The notes: generated by a model not told the origin, from the sequence alone. A DNA stretch of 64,000 nucleotides from Actinacidiphila acididurans (GCF_016918855.1 NZ_JADKYB010000013.1:1-64000); one strand, 5' to 3'. Counted from the stretch's first letter, positions 42,964 through 51,981 are shown. Program-made: numbers and translations.

Positions 42964-43350
42964 TCAGAACGTCCGGAGCGCGACCAGCACCAGGGCGACC
43001 ACCAGCACGATGCCGATTCCGGCGCGCAGGCGGCCGCGGCGGCGCAGCCTGCGCTCGGTGGCGTCCGTGCGGCCGGACCGCCAGGCACCGGCCTCCGGCG
43101 CCACGGCGGCCGAGCGCCGCCCGAACCGGCGGCGGCGCTTGCTCTCGGCGGCGGCCCGTTCCTCCTCCTCGCGCAGCCGCCGGGCGACCATCCGGGCCCG
43201 GGCCGAGGGTTCCTTGGGAGCGGTGGCGCGTATCGCGCTTTCGGAGTCGTGGACGAACCGCTCCCACACGTCGTCCGGCAGCGCCGGCTCGTCCTCGGGG
43301 GCGGGCGAAGAATCAGTGGTCACAGCGGCCTTCTCGTCTTGTCCGGACAC
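42964..43350 (-). CDS. Small conserved protein with C-terminal membrane helix
   Basis: A 128-residue protein. The first half has a conserved acidic/helical core (ALPDDVWERFVHDSESAI followed by APKEPSARARMVARRLREE), the middle is basic, and the end is a single hydrophobic helix (GIGIVLVVALVLVALRTF) that would anchor it to the membrane with the N-terminus in the cytoplasm. Similar small proteins are common in actinomycetes. ATG 43350 was taken. Function unknown. Confidence 0.75.
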   Translation of the reverse strand: MSGQDEKAAVTTDSSPAPEDEPALPDDVWERFVHDSESAIRATAPKEPSARARMVARRLREEEERAAAESKRRRRFGRRSAAVAPEAGAWRSGRTDATERRLRRRGRLRAGIGIVLVVALVLVALRTF

Positions 43351-43538
43351 GGCCGGGGAGACGGTCCGTCCTTCGGTGCCCCCCGCACGCGAATCAGCCT
43401 GCGGCCACTATGACGCCCGACCGGCCGGTGGACAAAATCGATTCCTGTTCGGTCGCCGGTTCCGGTACGGGGCCGGTGCCGGTTCACCGCGGGGAGCCCG
43501 GCGCCGGGTCACGGTACGGAGCCCGGCGCCGGGCCTCC

Positions 43539-44948
43539 TCAGCGGTATTCGGCGTAGCGGCGCTGGAGCCCGGCGAAGACCAGGCCGACCGCGACGCCGA
43601 GCGCTCCGGCGGGCAGCGCCGGCCACAGGTCCAGGGCGCCGTGGGCGTCGTCCACATGCGTGGTGAAGTCGTTCAACTGGCGCCCGGCCAGGCCGTCGAG
43701 GGTGGTGGCGAAGTCCCAGAAGTCGAAGGCGACGTCGCCGCGGGCCACTTCGGTGAGGGTCTGGGCGGCCTGGTCGATCCGGCCCGCCGCCCGCTGCTTG
43801 CGCAGGGTGCGGTCGTCGGTGCGGAAGTGCCCGAAGCGGGTGAGCACGTCCTGGTACGCGGGCCGCTCGGCGGCGGTGGCGTAGCCGTCCGGCGTGAGCA
43901 GCGTGTCGAGTTCCTCGATCATCGCGTCGAACCGGATCTGGTCCTGCACGGCGAATGCCGGGTCCTGCACGAACCACCGGCTCTCGGCGGCCGCCGCCTG
44001 CGCCGCGACCGCCCTGGCCTCAGCGAGCCGGTCCCAGGGCCGCAGTCCCTCGCGCTGCGCGGTGGACACCGAGCCGGCGACGGAACCGAGCACCACGGTG
44101 CCGGCCAGCGCCACGGCCAGCACCGCCGCGGTGACCACGGCCAGTGCCGGGTTCAGCCGCCGCCGGTAGTCACGGCTCAGCTCGCGCTGCCACCACAGCA
44201 GGTAGAGCAGGGTGACCGCGCCGAGCAGTCCGACCACCAGGGCCCAGCGCACGGCCGCGTCGTGGGCGCCGGCCCGCAGGTCGGCGGCCTGGGCCTGGTA
44301 GGCGCGGGAGAGCGCGTCGGCGTCCGGCAGCAGGGTGTCGGTCATCAGGAACCCGGCCTGGACGTTCATGGACACGGTGATCTGCGGCGGGCGGCCCGGC
44401 GGCCGGTCGGCGTGCTGGTCGTCCACGTAGGAGGCCCGGCCGCTCAGGTCGTCGTACTGGCCGAGCGCGTCGAGCATCGCGTGGATGCGGTCGGCGTGCT
44501 CGGTGTCCGCGCTGAGCTGCCGCATCAGGTCGCTGACCTGGGTACGGCGCTGCTGGGCGGTGATCAGCGCGTTGATCTGGTTGCCGACGACCACGCTCCG
44601 GGTGGGGCTGAGGACGATGGTGCCCGGCGCCAGGGTGTCGGCCCGCTGGGCGTCGAGGTCGGCCAGCGCGAACCGCAGCTGGTCGGCGACCGCGGCCCGT
44701 TCGGCGACCGAGGTACGCAGCCGGCTGATGTCGTGCCGGACGGACACGGTGCCGATCACGGCCATCGCGCACAGCACTCCGAGCAGGACCACGGCCACGC
44801 CGGCCCGAGCGCTCAGCCGGGCCGGGCCGGGCCGCCGGGTGCGCAATCGCCTCCCCGGACGCGGCTCGGCCCGTCCCCCACCGGATGTCGCGGCCCCCGC
44901 CGGGTGTTCGCTGTGCGTCACCGGCCCGCTCACCTGAGACGTCGTCAT
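43539..44948 (-). CDS. Conserved membrane protein with two extracytoplasmic helical domains
   Basis: A 469-residue protein with four predicted helices: VAVVLLGVLCAMAVIGTV near 50-70, one near 235 (VVGLLGAVTLLYLLWW), one near 270 (VVTAAVLAVALAGTVVLGSV) and a last one near 450. Between helices 1 and 2, and 3 and 4, lie predicted extracytoplasmic helical bundles like sensor four-helix modules (LRTSVAERAAVADQLRFAL; ESRWFVQDPAFAVQDQIRF). No kinase or methyl-accepting domain is attached, so a signalling partner may be needed. I do not recognise a named family. Confidence 0.7.
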   Translation of the reverse strand: MTTSQVSGPVTHSEHPAGAATSGGGRAEPRPGRRLRTRRPGPARLSARAGVAVVLLGVLCAMAVIGTVSVRHDISRLRTSVAERAAVADQLRFALADLDAQRADTLAPGTIVLSPTRSVVVGNQINALITAQQRRTQVSDLMRQLSADTEHADRIHAMLDALGQYDDLSGRASYVDDQHADRPPGRPPQITVSMNVQAGFLMTDTLLPDADALSRAYQAQAADLRAGAHDAAVRWALVVGLLGAVTLLYLLWWQRELSRDYRRRLNPALAVVTAAVLAVALAGTVVLGSVAGSVSTAQREGLRPWDRLAEARAVAAQAAAAESRWFVQDPAFAVQDQIRFDAMIEELDTLLTPDGYATAAERPAYQDVLTRFGHFRTDDRTLRKQRAAGRIDQAAQTLTEVARGDVAFDFWDFATTLDGLAGRQLNDFTTHVDDAHGALDLWPALPAGALGVAVGLVFAGLQRRYAEYR

Positions 44949-45066
44949 ACCGGGAACGTAAGGAAACCGGGCGACGCTCCGGTGGCCCCTGGGTGGCCGG
45001 GGGGTTTCCTGGCTGTAATGGAACCGACGCGAAGGGCGAACCGGGCGGAAACGATGTGACGCGTGG

Positions 45067-45732
45067 TCACTTCCGGTGCGGCGGAGGCCTGTCCGGTTTC
45101 CACAGCGGGTGCTCCTGGCGGATCCACCAGCGCGGTACGTGGCCGGTGCGCAGGCCCCGGCGTGCCTCGGGGTCCTTGGCGGCCAGCCAGACGTGACCGG
45201 CGATCACCACGCCGATCAGCAGTGCGAGCCAGTCGTGCACGAAGGTGGCGCCGGTCCGCCAGAACAGGGGCGAAAGCCGCGGGAACCACATCAGCACCCC
45301 GGTGCCGATCATGACCAGGACGGCGCCGACGCTGAAGGCCGCGTACAGCTTCTGCCCGGCGTTGAACTTGCCCGCCAGCGACGGCTCGCGCCTGCGGGTG
45401 CGCACCAGGGCACGCAGCCAGCGCCAGTCGTGCGGGAAGAACCGTCCGAGCCGGCCGGCGTCGGCCCGGAAGGCCCGCGAGACGAGGCCCGCGAGGACGG
45501 GGACCGGCAGCAGGATGCCGGACCACTCGTGGACGGTGACCACCAGCCGGCGCCGGCCGACGATCTCGGCGAGCTGGGGGACGTACAGGGCCGCGGCGGT
45601 GAACGCGCACACGCCCATCAGCCAGGCCAGCGAGCGGTGCACCCAGGTCTCGGCGCGGGTGAAGCGGCGCACCATGGCGGCGGCCCGGGAGTTCTCGGCC
45701 CCGGCCATGGCGTCATGAAGTCGGGTCATCAC
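45067..45732 (-). CDS. Cytochrome b561-type membrane subunit
   Basis: A 221-residue membrane protein with four to five helices and heme-ligand histidines in WVHRSLAWL, VVTVHEWSG, VHDWLALLIG and AGHVWLAAKD. This matches the cytochrome b/formate dehydrogenase gamma-like family. It starts inside the end of the molybdopterin oxidoreductase gene (overlap 20 nt; ATG 45729 is an alternative to GTG 45732), so the two are co-translated. It most likely passes electrons between the quinone pool and the extracytoplasmic molybdoenzyme. Confidence 0.85.
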   Translation of the reverse strand: MMTRLHDAMAGAENSRAAAMVRRFTRAETWVHRSLAWLMGVCAFTAAALYVPQLAEIVGRRRLVVTVHEWSGILLPVPVLAGLVSRAFRADAGRLGRFFPHDWRWLRALVRTRRREPSLAGKFNAGQKLYAAFSVGAVLVMIGTGVLMWFPRLSPLFWRTGATFVHDWLALLIGVVIAGHVWLAAKDPEARRGLRTGHVPRWWIRQEHPLWKPDRPPPHRK

Positions 45733-46477
45733 TGCGCCCGTTCGACTTGCCGACCCAGCCGTCGACGTCGTATCCGTAGTGCTCCCAGTAGCCGGGCTGG
45801 ACGTCCTTGGTGACGGTGATGCCCGACAGCCACTTCGCGGACTTGTAGAAGTACATGGGCGCGGCGTAGAGCCGGACCGGCCCGCCGTGGGCGGCGGTGA
45901 CCGGCTTGTCGTTCATGGTGAGCGCCACCAGCATGTCGGGGCGGCGGGCCTGGTCGAGGGTCAGGCTCTCGGTGTACACGCCGTCGAAGCAGGTGAAACG
46001 CAGGGCGGTGCCTTCGGAGCGGACTCCTGCGGCGTCCAGCAGGGTGGACAGCGTCACCCCGGAGAACACCGTCTTGGGCACCCGCCAGCCGGTGACGCAC
46101 TGCACGTCCCGGGTCAGCCGGGTCTGCGGCAGGGCGCGCAGGTCGGACAGCCGGTACGTGGCCGGCCGGTCGACCAGGCCGCCGACGGTCAGGCGGTAGT
46201 CGCTCTCACCGCGGTGCGGGATGGAGTTCGACACCGAGTAGAACCGGAATCCGCCGCCGCCGGGCAGCAGGTCGGTGACGCCGGTGGGGTCCTTGGCACT
46301 GACGGAGGCGAGCACGTTGTCCAATTTGTCCTGGATGCCGGCGCCGTACGCCACACCCGCCACACCCAGCCCCAGCATGCCGAGCACCAGCCGCCGGCCC
46401 ACCGGGCTGCCCCGGCCCTCCTCGGCGGATTCCTGGTCTCCTCCCCCGGCCACCGGGGGCGTCCCACTTTCATCCAT
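45713..46477 (-). CDS. Sulfite oxidase-family molybdopterin oxidoreductase (YedY/MsrP-like)
   Basis: A 254-residue protein. The molybdenum-coordinating cysteine is Cys127 in RDVQCVTGWRV; LRALPQTR and VYTESLTL, and the late GPVRLYAAPMYFYKSAKWL, are standard for the oxidoreductase molybdopterin-binding domain. The N-terminal GRRLVLGMLGLGVAGVAYG, with RR at 28-29, could be a Tat-type signal or anchor. ATG 46477 was chosen. It has no C-terminal dimerisation domain, as in the YedY group. It overlaps the cytochrome b gene, so the two form a membrane-bound oxidoreductase acting on an unknown sulfoxide or oxyanion. Confidence 0.87.
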   Translation of the reverse strand: MDESGTPPVAGGGDQESAEEGRGSPVGRRLVLGMLGLGVAGVAYGAGIQDKLDNVLASVSAKDPTGVTDLLPGGGGFRFYSVSNSIPHRGESDYRLTVGGLVDRPATYRLSDLRALPQTRLTRDVQCVTGWRVPKTVFSGVTLSTLLDAAGVRSEGTALRFTCFDGVYTESLTLDQARRPDMLVALTMNDKPVTAAHGGPVRLYAAPMYFYKSAKWLSGITVTKDVQPGYWEHYGYDVDGWVGKSNGRSDDPTS

Positions 46478-46647
46478 GCCCCGATTCGAACACGGTGCGA
46501 GGGCGGTGAACAATTCCGAAAGTGCGGACGTCAGCCTTTCGTAAACTTCTCTGCGTTCGCTGTGCGGCGGCATTCACGGCGTGTGGCGGCATTGACTCCG
46601 GAGGGTGCAGTGGTACGGCGCCGCGCCCGCGGTGGTGCGCGGTGGCC

Positions 46648-47475
46648 CTACGGCCCGACCCGCGCCGCCTCGCGGTCGTCCACCGCGGACAGCAACCCGG
46701 CGAACGCCGCGGTGAACTCCGCGGGCCGCTCCAGGTTGGGCAGATGGCCCGCGCCTTCGATCACGGCGAGCCGGGAGCCGGGGATGTGCTCGTGCAGGAA
46801 CCGCGCGTCCGCGACCGGGGTGAACACGTCCTCCCGGCCCACCACGACCAGCGCGGGCACCGCGATCGTACCGAGCAGGCCGGTGTAGTCCGGCCGCTCG
46901 GCCCGGCCGCGCAGCGCGGCGGCGGCGCCGGCCGGCGGGGCGGCCAGCATCATGTCCAGCACGTGCCGGGCGACCGCCGGGAGGGCGGTGACGTTGGCGG
47001 GGGCGATCATCGAGTCCAGCACCTCGTGGGCGTAGCCCACCATGCCCTCGCGTTCCAGGCGGTCGGCCCTGTCGTACCGCTCCTTCTTCCCCTCGGCGGT
47101 GTCCGCCCGCGCGAAGGTGTCGGCCAGGACGAGCCCCGCGACGCGCTCGGGGAACAGCCGCAGGAACTCCAGCGCGATCTGCCCGCCCATGCTCAGCCCG
47201 CACACCACCACCCGCCCGACGCCCACCAGGTCGAGCAGCCCGGCCACGTCCCGGGCGAAGGTCCCCAACGGCGTGGCGCCCGGCACCACCGCGCTCTCCC
47301 CGTACCCGCGCAGATCCGGCACCACCGCCCGGCGCCCACCGATCCCCGCCGCCACCTGCGGCCGCCACATGCTCCGGTCGAACGGGTGCCCGTGCACGAA
47401 CACCACCGGCACGCCGTCCCCCTCCCCCACCACGTCGTACCCGACCTCGATCCCGCCGACCACCGCCCTGCTCAC
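46648..47475 (-). CDS. Alpha/beta-fold hydrolase
   Basis: A 275-residue enzyme with VFVHGHPFDRSMW (oxyanion loop), PDLRGYGES, the nucleophile elbow VCGLSMGGQIALE and the late GAGHLPNLERP with catalytic His; the Asp is expected in VVGREDVF. GTG 47475 follows GGGGAGG at a good spacing; the frame is open for another 100 codons upstream, but that region is unlike the family and overlaps the AT-richer intergenic DNA. Substrate unknown; relatives hydrolyse 3-oxoadipate enol lactone and similar esters. Confidence 0.85.
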   Translation of the reverse strand: MSRAVVGGIEVGYDVVGEGDGVPVVFVHGHPFDRSMWRPQVAAGIGGRRAVVPDLRGYGESAVVPGATPLGTFARDVAGLLDLVGVGRVVVCGLSMGGQIALEFLRLFPERVAGLVLADTFARADTAEGKKERYDRADRLEREGMVGYAHEVLDSMIAPANVTALPAVARHVLDMMLAAPPAGAAAALRGRAERPDYTGLLGTIAVPALVVVGREDVFTPVADARFLHEHIPGSRLAVIEGAGHLPNLERPAEFTAAFAGLLSAVDDREAARVGP

Positions 47476-47795
47476 TGCCGCGCCCTCCCCTTTATCGCCC
47501 GGCGTCCGGGCTTTCCCCGAGCGCCGCTCGATGCTATTCAGCGATTGTTCGGCGGAGCAATCCCCTATTGATCTCGGTGCAATCGGCGGACCACGGGGGC
47601 GCGGGTGGCATGTGTCGTGAGCTGCGAACACAGGGACGAGGCCCTGCGATCGGCGCATCACCCGCCGGATGAAATGAACCTCCCAGTAGTACACGGCGCC
47701 GTTGATCAGTGTGTTTGAACGATCCACTTGATTGACAGCCCAGCCTGAAAACGTCCTGAAGTTGCACAAGGCAACCATGATCCGAAGGACGTTTT
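47476..47795. other. Intergenic region between hydrolase and phospholipase genes
   Basis: 320 bp between divergent genes, lower in GC than the neighbours. It contains a hairpin GATTGTTC/GAGCAATC with tetraloop GGCG (47543-47562) and, further right, the 10-bp inverted repeat described at 47748-47795. No coding frame with typical codon use was found in it. Confidence 0.5.
47732..47795 (+). promoter_or_regulatory. TTGACA element and 10-bp inverted repeat over the phospholipase start
   Basis: AAAACGTCCT (47748-47757) is repeated in exact reverse complement as AGGACGTTTT (47786-47795), ending right before ATG 47796. Within the spacer, GTTGC and GCAAC (47761-47765, 47771-47775) form a second small hairpin. 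The Shine-Dalgarno-like AAGGA (47785-47789) is part of the right arm. If transcribed, the structure would hide the ribosome-binding site; if not, it is an operator. A TTGACA (47732-47737) 10 bp upstream of the left arm could be a -35. Confidence 0.55.
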
Positions 47796-49289
47796 ATGAC
47801 AGGCAATACGGGTGCCCGGCCGGAATCCGCGGGCATGACCCGGCGTCGCATGCTCGGCGCCGCCGCCTCGGTGGCGGGCCTGGCCGCGGCCGTCGATGTA
47901 CTGCCCACCAATGTCCGCAAGGCGCTCGCCACCCCGCTGCCGACCACCCGCCGGCTGAGCGACATCAAGCACGTGGTGATGCTGCTCCAGGAGAATCGGA
48001 GCTTCGACCACTACTTCGGCACGCTGTCCGGTGTGCGCGGCTTCGACGACCCGCAGGCGGTCCGGCTGCCGGGCGGCCGGTCGGTGTTCCAGCAGCCCGA
48101 CCCGACCCACCCGGACGGATACCGGCTGCCGTACCGGCTGAACACCAGGATCAGTGCCGCGCAGGCCATTCCGTCGCTGGACCACACCTGGGGCGGCGAG
48201 CACGCGGTGCTGAACGGCGGCACCAACGACAACTGGATGCCGGCCCGGCGCGAGTCCGACGGCGCCAACGCCGATTACGTCATGGGGTACTTCACCCGCG
48301 AGGACATCCCGTTCCAGTACGCGCTGGCCGACGCCTTCACCATCTGCGACGCCTACCACTGCTCGGTGCTGGGCCCCACCTGGCCCAACCGCTACATGTG
48401 GATCGCCGGCACCCACGACGCGCAGGGGCAGTACGGCGGCCCGTCGCTGGAGACCGGCGGCGTGCCCAACGGGCACTTCACCTTCACCACCTACCCCGAG
48501 CGGCTCACCGAGGCCGGGGTGAGCTGGAAGATCTACCGCAACGCCAGCACCAACACGGGCGTTGCCCCGTTCAAGGCGCTCGCCGCCTACAACCAGGCCA
48601 AGGCCGGGGACCCGCTCTTCGACCAGGGCATGACGAACACGCCGGTCGGGCAGTTCGAGTACGACGCGATGAACGACCAGCTGCCGACGGTCAGCTGGAT
48701 CCTGCCGCCCGCGGCCAGTGACGAGCACCCGGCCCACCTGCCCGCCGCCGGTGCCCAGTTCATCGCCGGCAAGATCGACGCGATCGCGGCCAACCCCGAG
48801 GTCTGGGCCAAGACCGTCTTCATCGTGGCCTACGACGAGAACGACGGGCTGTTCGACCACGTCGTGCCCCCGACGCCCCCGGCGGGCACGCCCGGCGAAT
48901 TCGTCACCGGCACCTCGCCCAGCGGGGTCGACGGCGGCGGCCTGCCCAGCGGCCTCGGCTTCCGCGTGCCGTGCGTCATCGTCTCGCCCTGGACGGCCGG
49001 CGGCTGGGTCTGCTCGGAGACCTTCGACCACACCTCGCAGCTGCGGTTCCTGGAGAAGATCACCGGAGTCGCGGAGCCCAACATCTCCGCCTGGCGCCGG
49101 TCCACCACCGGCGACCTGACCTCGGCGTTCCGCTTCAACGAGGGCCAGACGCAGCCGCCGGTGCTGCCGGACACCGCCGGTGCCTACAACCTGGCCCAGT
49201 TCGAAACCACCCAACTGCCGATGCCCACCCCGCCCGGCAAGCAGGAAATGCCCCACCAGGAGCCCGGCAACCGCCCCCGCGTGCCGTAA
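47796..49289 (+). CDS. Tat-exported phospholipase C-like phosphoesterase, first copy
   Basis: A 497-residue secreted enzyme. The Tat signal is TRRRMLGAAASVAGLAAAV (about 15-34). The mature part is the phosphoesterase (PF04185-like) domain: HVVMLLQENRSFDHYFG carries the metal-ligand and nucleophile region, followed by the later FIVAYDENDGLFDHVVPP metal site. It lacks the C-terminal domains of the longer PlcN/PlcH enzymes, so it may be a phospholipase C or an acid phosphatase-like enzyme. ATG 47796 has AAGGA at 6 nt, part of a potential hairpin. Confidence 0.9.
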   Translation: MTGNTGARPESAGMTRRRMLGAAASVAGLAAAVDVLPTNVRKALATPLPTTRRLSDIKHVVMLLQENRSFDHYFGTLSGVRGFDDPQAVRLPGGRSVFQQPDPTHPDGYRLPYRLNTRISAAQAIPSLDHTWGGEHAVLNGGTNDNWMPARRESDGANADYVMGYFTREDIPFQYALADAFTICDAYHCSVLGPTWPNRYMWIAGTHDAQGQYGGPSLETGGVPNGHFTFTTYPERLTEAGVSWKIYRNASTNTGVAPFKALAAYNQAKAGDPLFDQGMTNTPVGQFEYDAMNDQLPTVSWILPPAASDEHPAHLPAAGAQFIAGKIDAIAANPEVWAKTVFIVAYDENDGLFDHVVPPTPPAGTPGEFVTGTSPSGVDGGGLPSGLGFRVPCVIVSPWTAGGWVCSETFDHTSQLRFLEKITGVAEPNISAWRRSTTGDLTSAFRFNEGQTQPPVLPDTAGAYNLAQFETTQLPMPTPPGKQEMPHQEPGNRPRVP

Positions 49290-49546
49290 GCCCCGAGGTA
49301 CCACCCGACGGGCTCGGCGCATCGACCCGCCGCCCGTCCCACTCGCCCGCCGGACCATCCCCGCGCACCAGGGAGCGGGCGACCGACCGTACGCCGGGGC
49401 CGCCCGCACCTGTCCGCCGGAGACCTTTCCCGGCGGCATCACCTCGTCGTGGCTCGGCGACACCACCGCCGAGCCGCGATGCCGCCCGCTCGAGCGAAGC
49501 CTTGCCCCGGACCCGCCGGTCCGGGGAGAGAAATGAGGAGATGTTG
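49290..49546. other. Intergenic region with hairpin before NHL-repeat gene
   Basis: 257 bp without a supported gene. CCCCGGACC at 49505-49513 pairs perfectly with GGTCCGGGG at 49518-49526 around a 4-nt loop. It stands 20 bp before the NHL gene start; it could be an attenuator or a terminator for the upstream phosphoesterase gene. Confidence 0.5.
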
Positions 49547-50248
49547 ATGCGTACACCGGACAATCCACGGGGATGGAGGTCGGTGCGGCGGCGCAACCCG
49601 GCCGTCGCCGCGGCGGTCCTCGCCCTCGGCGTGGCCGGAACGGGGGCGGCCGCGGCCACCGGCGTGCTCACGTCGTCGGACGGTCCCGCCGATCCGATCG
49701 CTGCTTCCGGTGCCACCCCGACCGCCGCTGCCACGGCCACCACCACTGCCGCTGCCGCCGATTCGCCGGCCGGCGACGCGTCCACCGCCCCGGCCGCGGG
49801 CACACCCACCACCCCGGCCGCGGCCCCGTCCGCTCCCGCCACCACCTCCGCCCCGGCCCGGGCCGCGGCGAGTCCCGCGGCCGCGCCCCGGCTGACCACC
49901 CTCGCCTACAACGCCCCGGGCGGCAGTGGCGGCGACCTGGTCCGGCCGATCGGCGTCTCGGCCTTCCAGGGCCATGTGTACGTCTCCAACACCCCTGACA
50001 ACGTGGTGACTCGGCTGGACGGGTCGGTGCCCACACCGATCGCCGGCACCCTGGAGGGCTCGGGTGAGAACGGCGACGGGGGGCCGGCGAGCCGGGCGAC
50101 GCTGAGCCAGCCGGTGGGCACCGCCGAGGACGCCGCGGGCGACGTCTACATCGCCGACACCAGCAACGACGAGGTCGCGGAGGTGACCGGGCTGGCCCGG
50201 TCCGGCTCGGCCCCCGGCCCGGTCGCCCCGGCAGGTCCCGCCTCCTGA
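49547..50248 (+). CDS. Secreted NHL-repeat protein, apparently truncated
   Basis: A 233-residue protein. An N-terminal hydrophobic segment (AAAVLALGVAGTGAAAATG) is a signal peptide or anchor, followed by about 80 residues of Ala/Thr/Pro-rich linker. Residues about 125-215 contain one to two NHL-type blades (LVRPIGVSAFQGHVYVSNT; GDGGPASRATLSQPVGTAED, then DVYIADTSNDEVAEV). Complete NHL propellers need five or six blades, so this one ends early with a Gly/Pro/Ser tail and likely cannot fold as a closed propeller. ATG 49547 is favoured by GAGGAG 6 nt upstream over ATG 49541. It lies between two phosphoesterase genes. Confidence 0.75.
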   Translation: MRTPDNPRGWRSVRRRNPAVAAAVLALGVAGTGAAAATGVLTSSDGPADPIAASGATPTAAATATTTAAAADSPAGDASTAPAAGTPTTPAAAPSAPATTSAPARAAASPAAAPRLTTLAYNAPGGSGGDLVRPIGVSAFQGHVYVSNTPDNVVTRLDGSVPTPIAGTLEGSGENGDGGPASRATLSQPVGTAEDAAGDVYIADTSNDEVAEVTGLARSGSAPGPVAPAGPAS

Positions 50249-50314
50249 GCGCAGCCGCTCATCCGCCCATGACGACGACTCCGCCCGTCACGACGACAAC
50301 GAAAAGGCCTTCTC

Positions 50315-51892
50315 GTGACCGACCGGAATGCTGAGCCGCTGCGCGCCAAGCCCTGGCAGGCCAAGATCTCCCGCCGCGGGTTCATCGGGACCGGGACCAG
50401 GCTGGCCACTGCCGCCGCGCTGGCCGGGTACCTGCCCGAAAGCGTGCTGAAGGCGCAGGCCGCGGCCGCCTCCTCCCGTTCCTCCTTCGACCTGAGTCAG
50501 GTCAAGCACCTGGTGTTCCTGATGCAGGAGAACCGCAGCTTCGACCACTGCTTCGGGACCTACCCCGGGGTCCGGGGCTTCTCCGACCCCCACGCCGTCA
50601 AGCTGCCGAACGGGCGGTCGGTGTTCCAGCAGCCCGACCCGGCCAACCGGGACGGCTACCTGGAGCCGTTCCACCTCGACACCATCAACGCCGGTGGCGC
50701 GGCCGTGCCGTCGCTCAGCCACAACTGGCAGCCCCAGCACGCGTCCTGGAACCGCGGGGCGATGGACGGCTGGGTGCGGAGCAAGATCGAGTACGGCGGC
50801 CCGGGCAAGGGCCAGTACACCATGGGCTACCTGAAGCGGGAGGACATCCCGTTCCACTGGGCGCTGGCCGACGCGTTCACGCTCCTCGACGGCCACCACT
50901 GCTCGGTGCTGGGCCCGACCGACTGCAACCGGCTGTTCTGGGAGAACGGCACCATCGACCCGCAGGGACTGGGCGGCGGCCCACTGCTGGAGACCGGCGG
51001 CGACCACACGTTCACCTTCGAGAGCGGGGCCGAGACCCTGTTCAAGGCCGGGATCAGCTTCAAGTGCTACGGGGCCCCGGGCACCTTCAAGTGGTTCCCC
51101 AAGCTCCAGAGCAGGACGGGCATCCCGATCGAGCTGTGGAACGCGGTCAACGCCAGCGGCGCCCTGTTCGGTGACGGAACCCCCGGTGGGATCGGCAACC
51201 CGGCCAACCCGACGCCGGCGACGCACTCGACCATGGCCTTCGAGGAGGACTGCGCCAACGGCGTCCTGCCCGACGTGTCCGTCATCGCGGCCAACAACTC
51301 CTCCGAGCACCCCCCGTCCCTCCCGGCGAAGGGCGCCGCCTTCCTCGCGGGCAAGCTCGACGCCCTGCTCAGCAACCAGGACCTGTGGAACACGACGGTG
51401 TTCGTGATCCAGTACGACGAGAACGACGGGTTCTTCGACCACGTGGTCCCGCCCACCCCGGACCCGGACGAGTTCCCCGAGGAGTTCGTGACCATGCCGT
51501 CCCCGCTCGGCACGCCGGGCGGCAACCTGCCGGTCGGCGCCGGGTTCCGCGTGCCGTGCTGGGTCGTCTCGCCCTGGTCGACCGGGGGGAAGATCTTCTC
51601 CGACGTGTCGGACCACGGTTCCTGCCTGCGGCTCGTCGAGTCCGTCGCCGCCGCCGGCGGGCTGTCGGGCCGGGGACCGGTCACCTACCCCAACCTCAGC
51701 CGCTGGCGCCGGCAGACCTTCAGCGACCTGACCGGCGCCCTGTCCGGCACCGCACAACCCGCGCCGACCAGCCCGGAGTTCGACCCCGCGGTCAGGGCGG
51801 CGAACGTCGCGGCGCAGACCGAGTCGGCGAACCTGCCGCTGCCGGCGTTCCCGGGCGCGGACCAGAGCGCGCCGTTCCAGGTGAAGAAGTGA
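50315..51892 (+). CDS. Tat-exported phospholipase C-like phosphoesterase, second copy
   Basis: A 525-residue paralogue of the upstream enzyme. The Tat signal is SRRGFIGTGTRLATAAALAG (about 19-38). Catalytic-region hallmarks are LVFLMQENRSFDHCFG and VIQYDENDGFFDHVVPP. The middle differs: it lacks several residues of the first copy and has a CYGAPGTFKWFPKLQ insertion. GTG 50315 is preceded by AAAAGG. The two copies lie on the same strand with the NHL-repeat gene between them, as if one unit was duplicated or co-acquired. Confidence 0.9.
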   Translation: MTDRNAEPLRAKPWQAKISRRGFIGTGTRLATAAALAGYLPESVLKAQAAAASSRSSFDLSQVKHLVFLMQENRSFDHCFGTYPGVRGFSDPHAVKLPNGRSVFQQPDPANRDGYLEPFHLDTINAGGAAVPSLSHNWQPQHASWNRGAMDGWVRSKIEYGGPGKGQYTMGYLKREDIPFHWALADAFTLLDGHHCSVLGPTDCNRLFWENGTIDPQGLGGGPLLETGGDHTFTFESGAETLFKAGISFKCYGAPGTFKWFPKLQSRTGIPIELWNAVNASGALFGDGTPGGIGNPANPTPATHSTMAFEEDCANGVLPDVSVIAANNSSEHPPSLPAKGAAFLAGKLDALLSNQDLWNTTVFVIQYDENDGFFDHVVPPTPDPDEFPEEFVTMPSPLGTPGGNLPVGAGFRVPCWVVSPWSTGGKIFSDVSDHGSCLRLVESVAAAGGLSGRGPVTYPNLSRWRRQTFSDLTGALSGTAQPAPTSPEFDPAVRAANVAAQTESANLPLPAFPGADQSAPFQVKK

Positions 51893-51936
51893 CCGAAGAA
51901 GTGACCGCCGCCTGAAACCCTGGGCGCCTGCCCGAT

Positions 51937-51981
51937 CCCGGCGTCCCGCCGGCCCGCCTCCCGGGTCGGCGGGACGCCGGG
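51937..51981. terminator. Terminator after second phosphoesterase gene
   Basis: CCCGGCGTCCCGCCG (51937-51951) pairs perfectly over 15 bp with 51967-51981, with a 15-nt loop. It follows the second phosphoesterase stop by 45 bp, on the plus strand before the MocR gene. Confidence 0.7.

Noticed and set aside
46478-46647. N-terminal extension of the molybdopterin oxidoreductase to 46573
   Set aside because: The extra 32 codons lack family similarity and sit before the better placed ATG at 46477, which precedes the RR-containing anchor.
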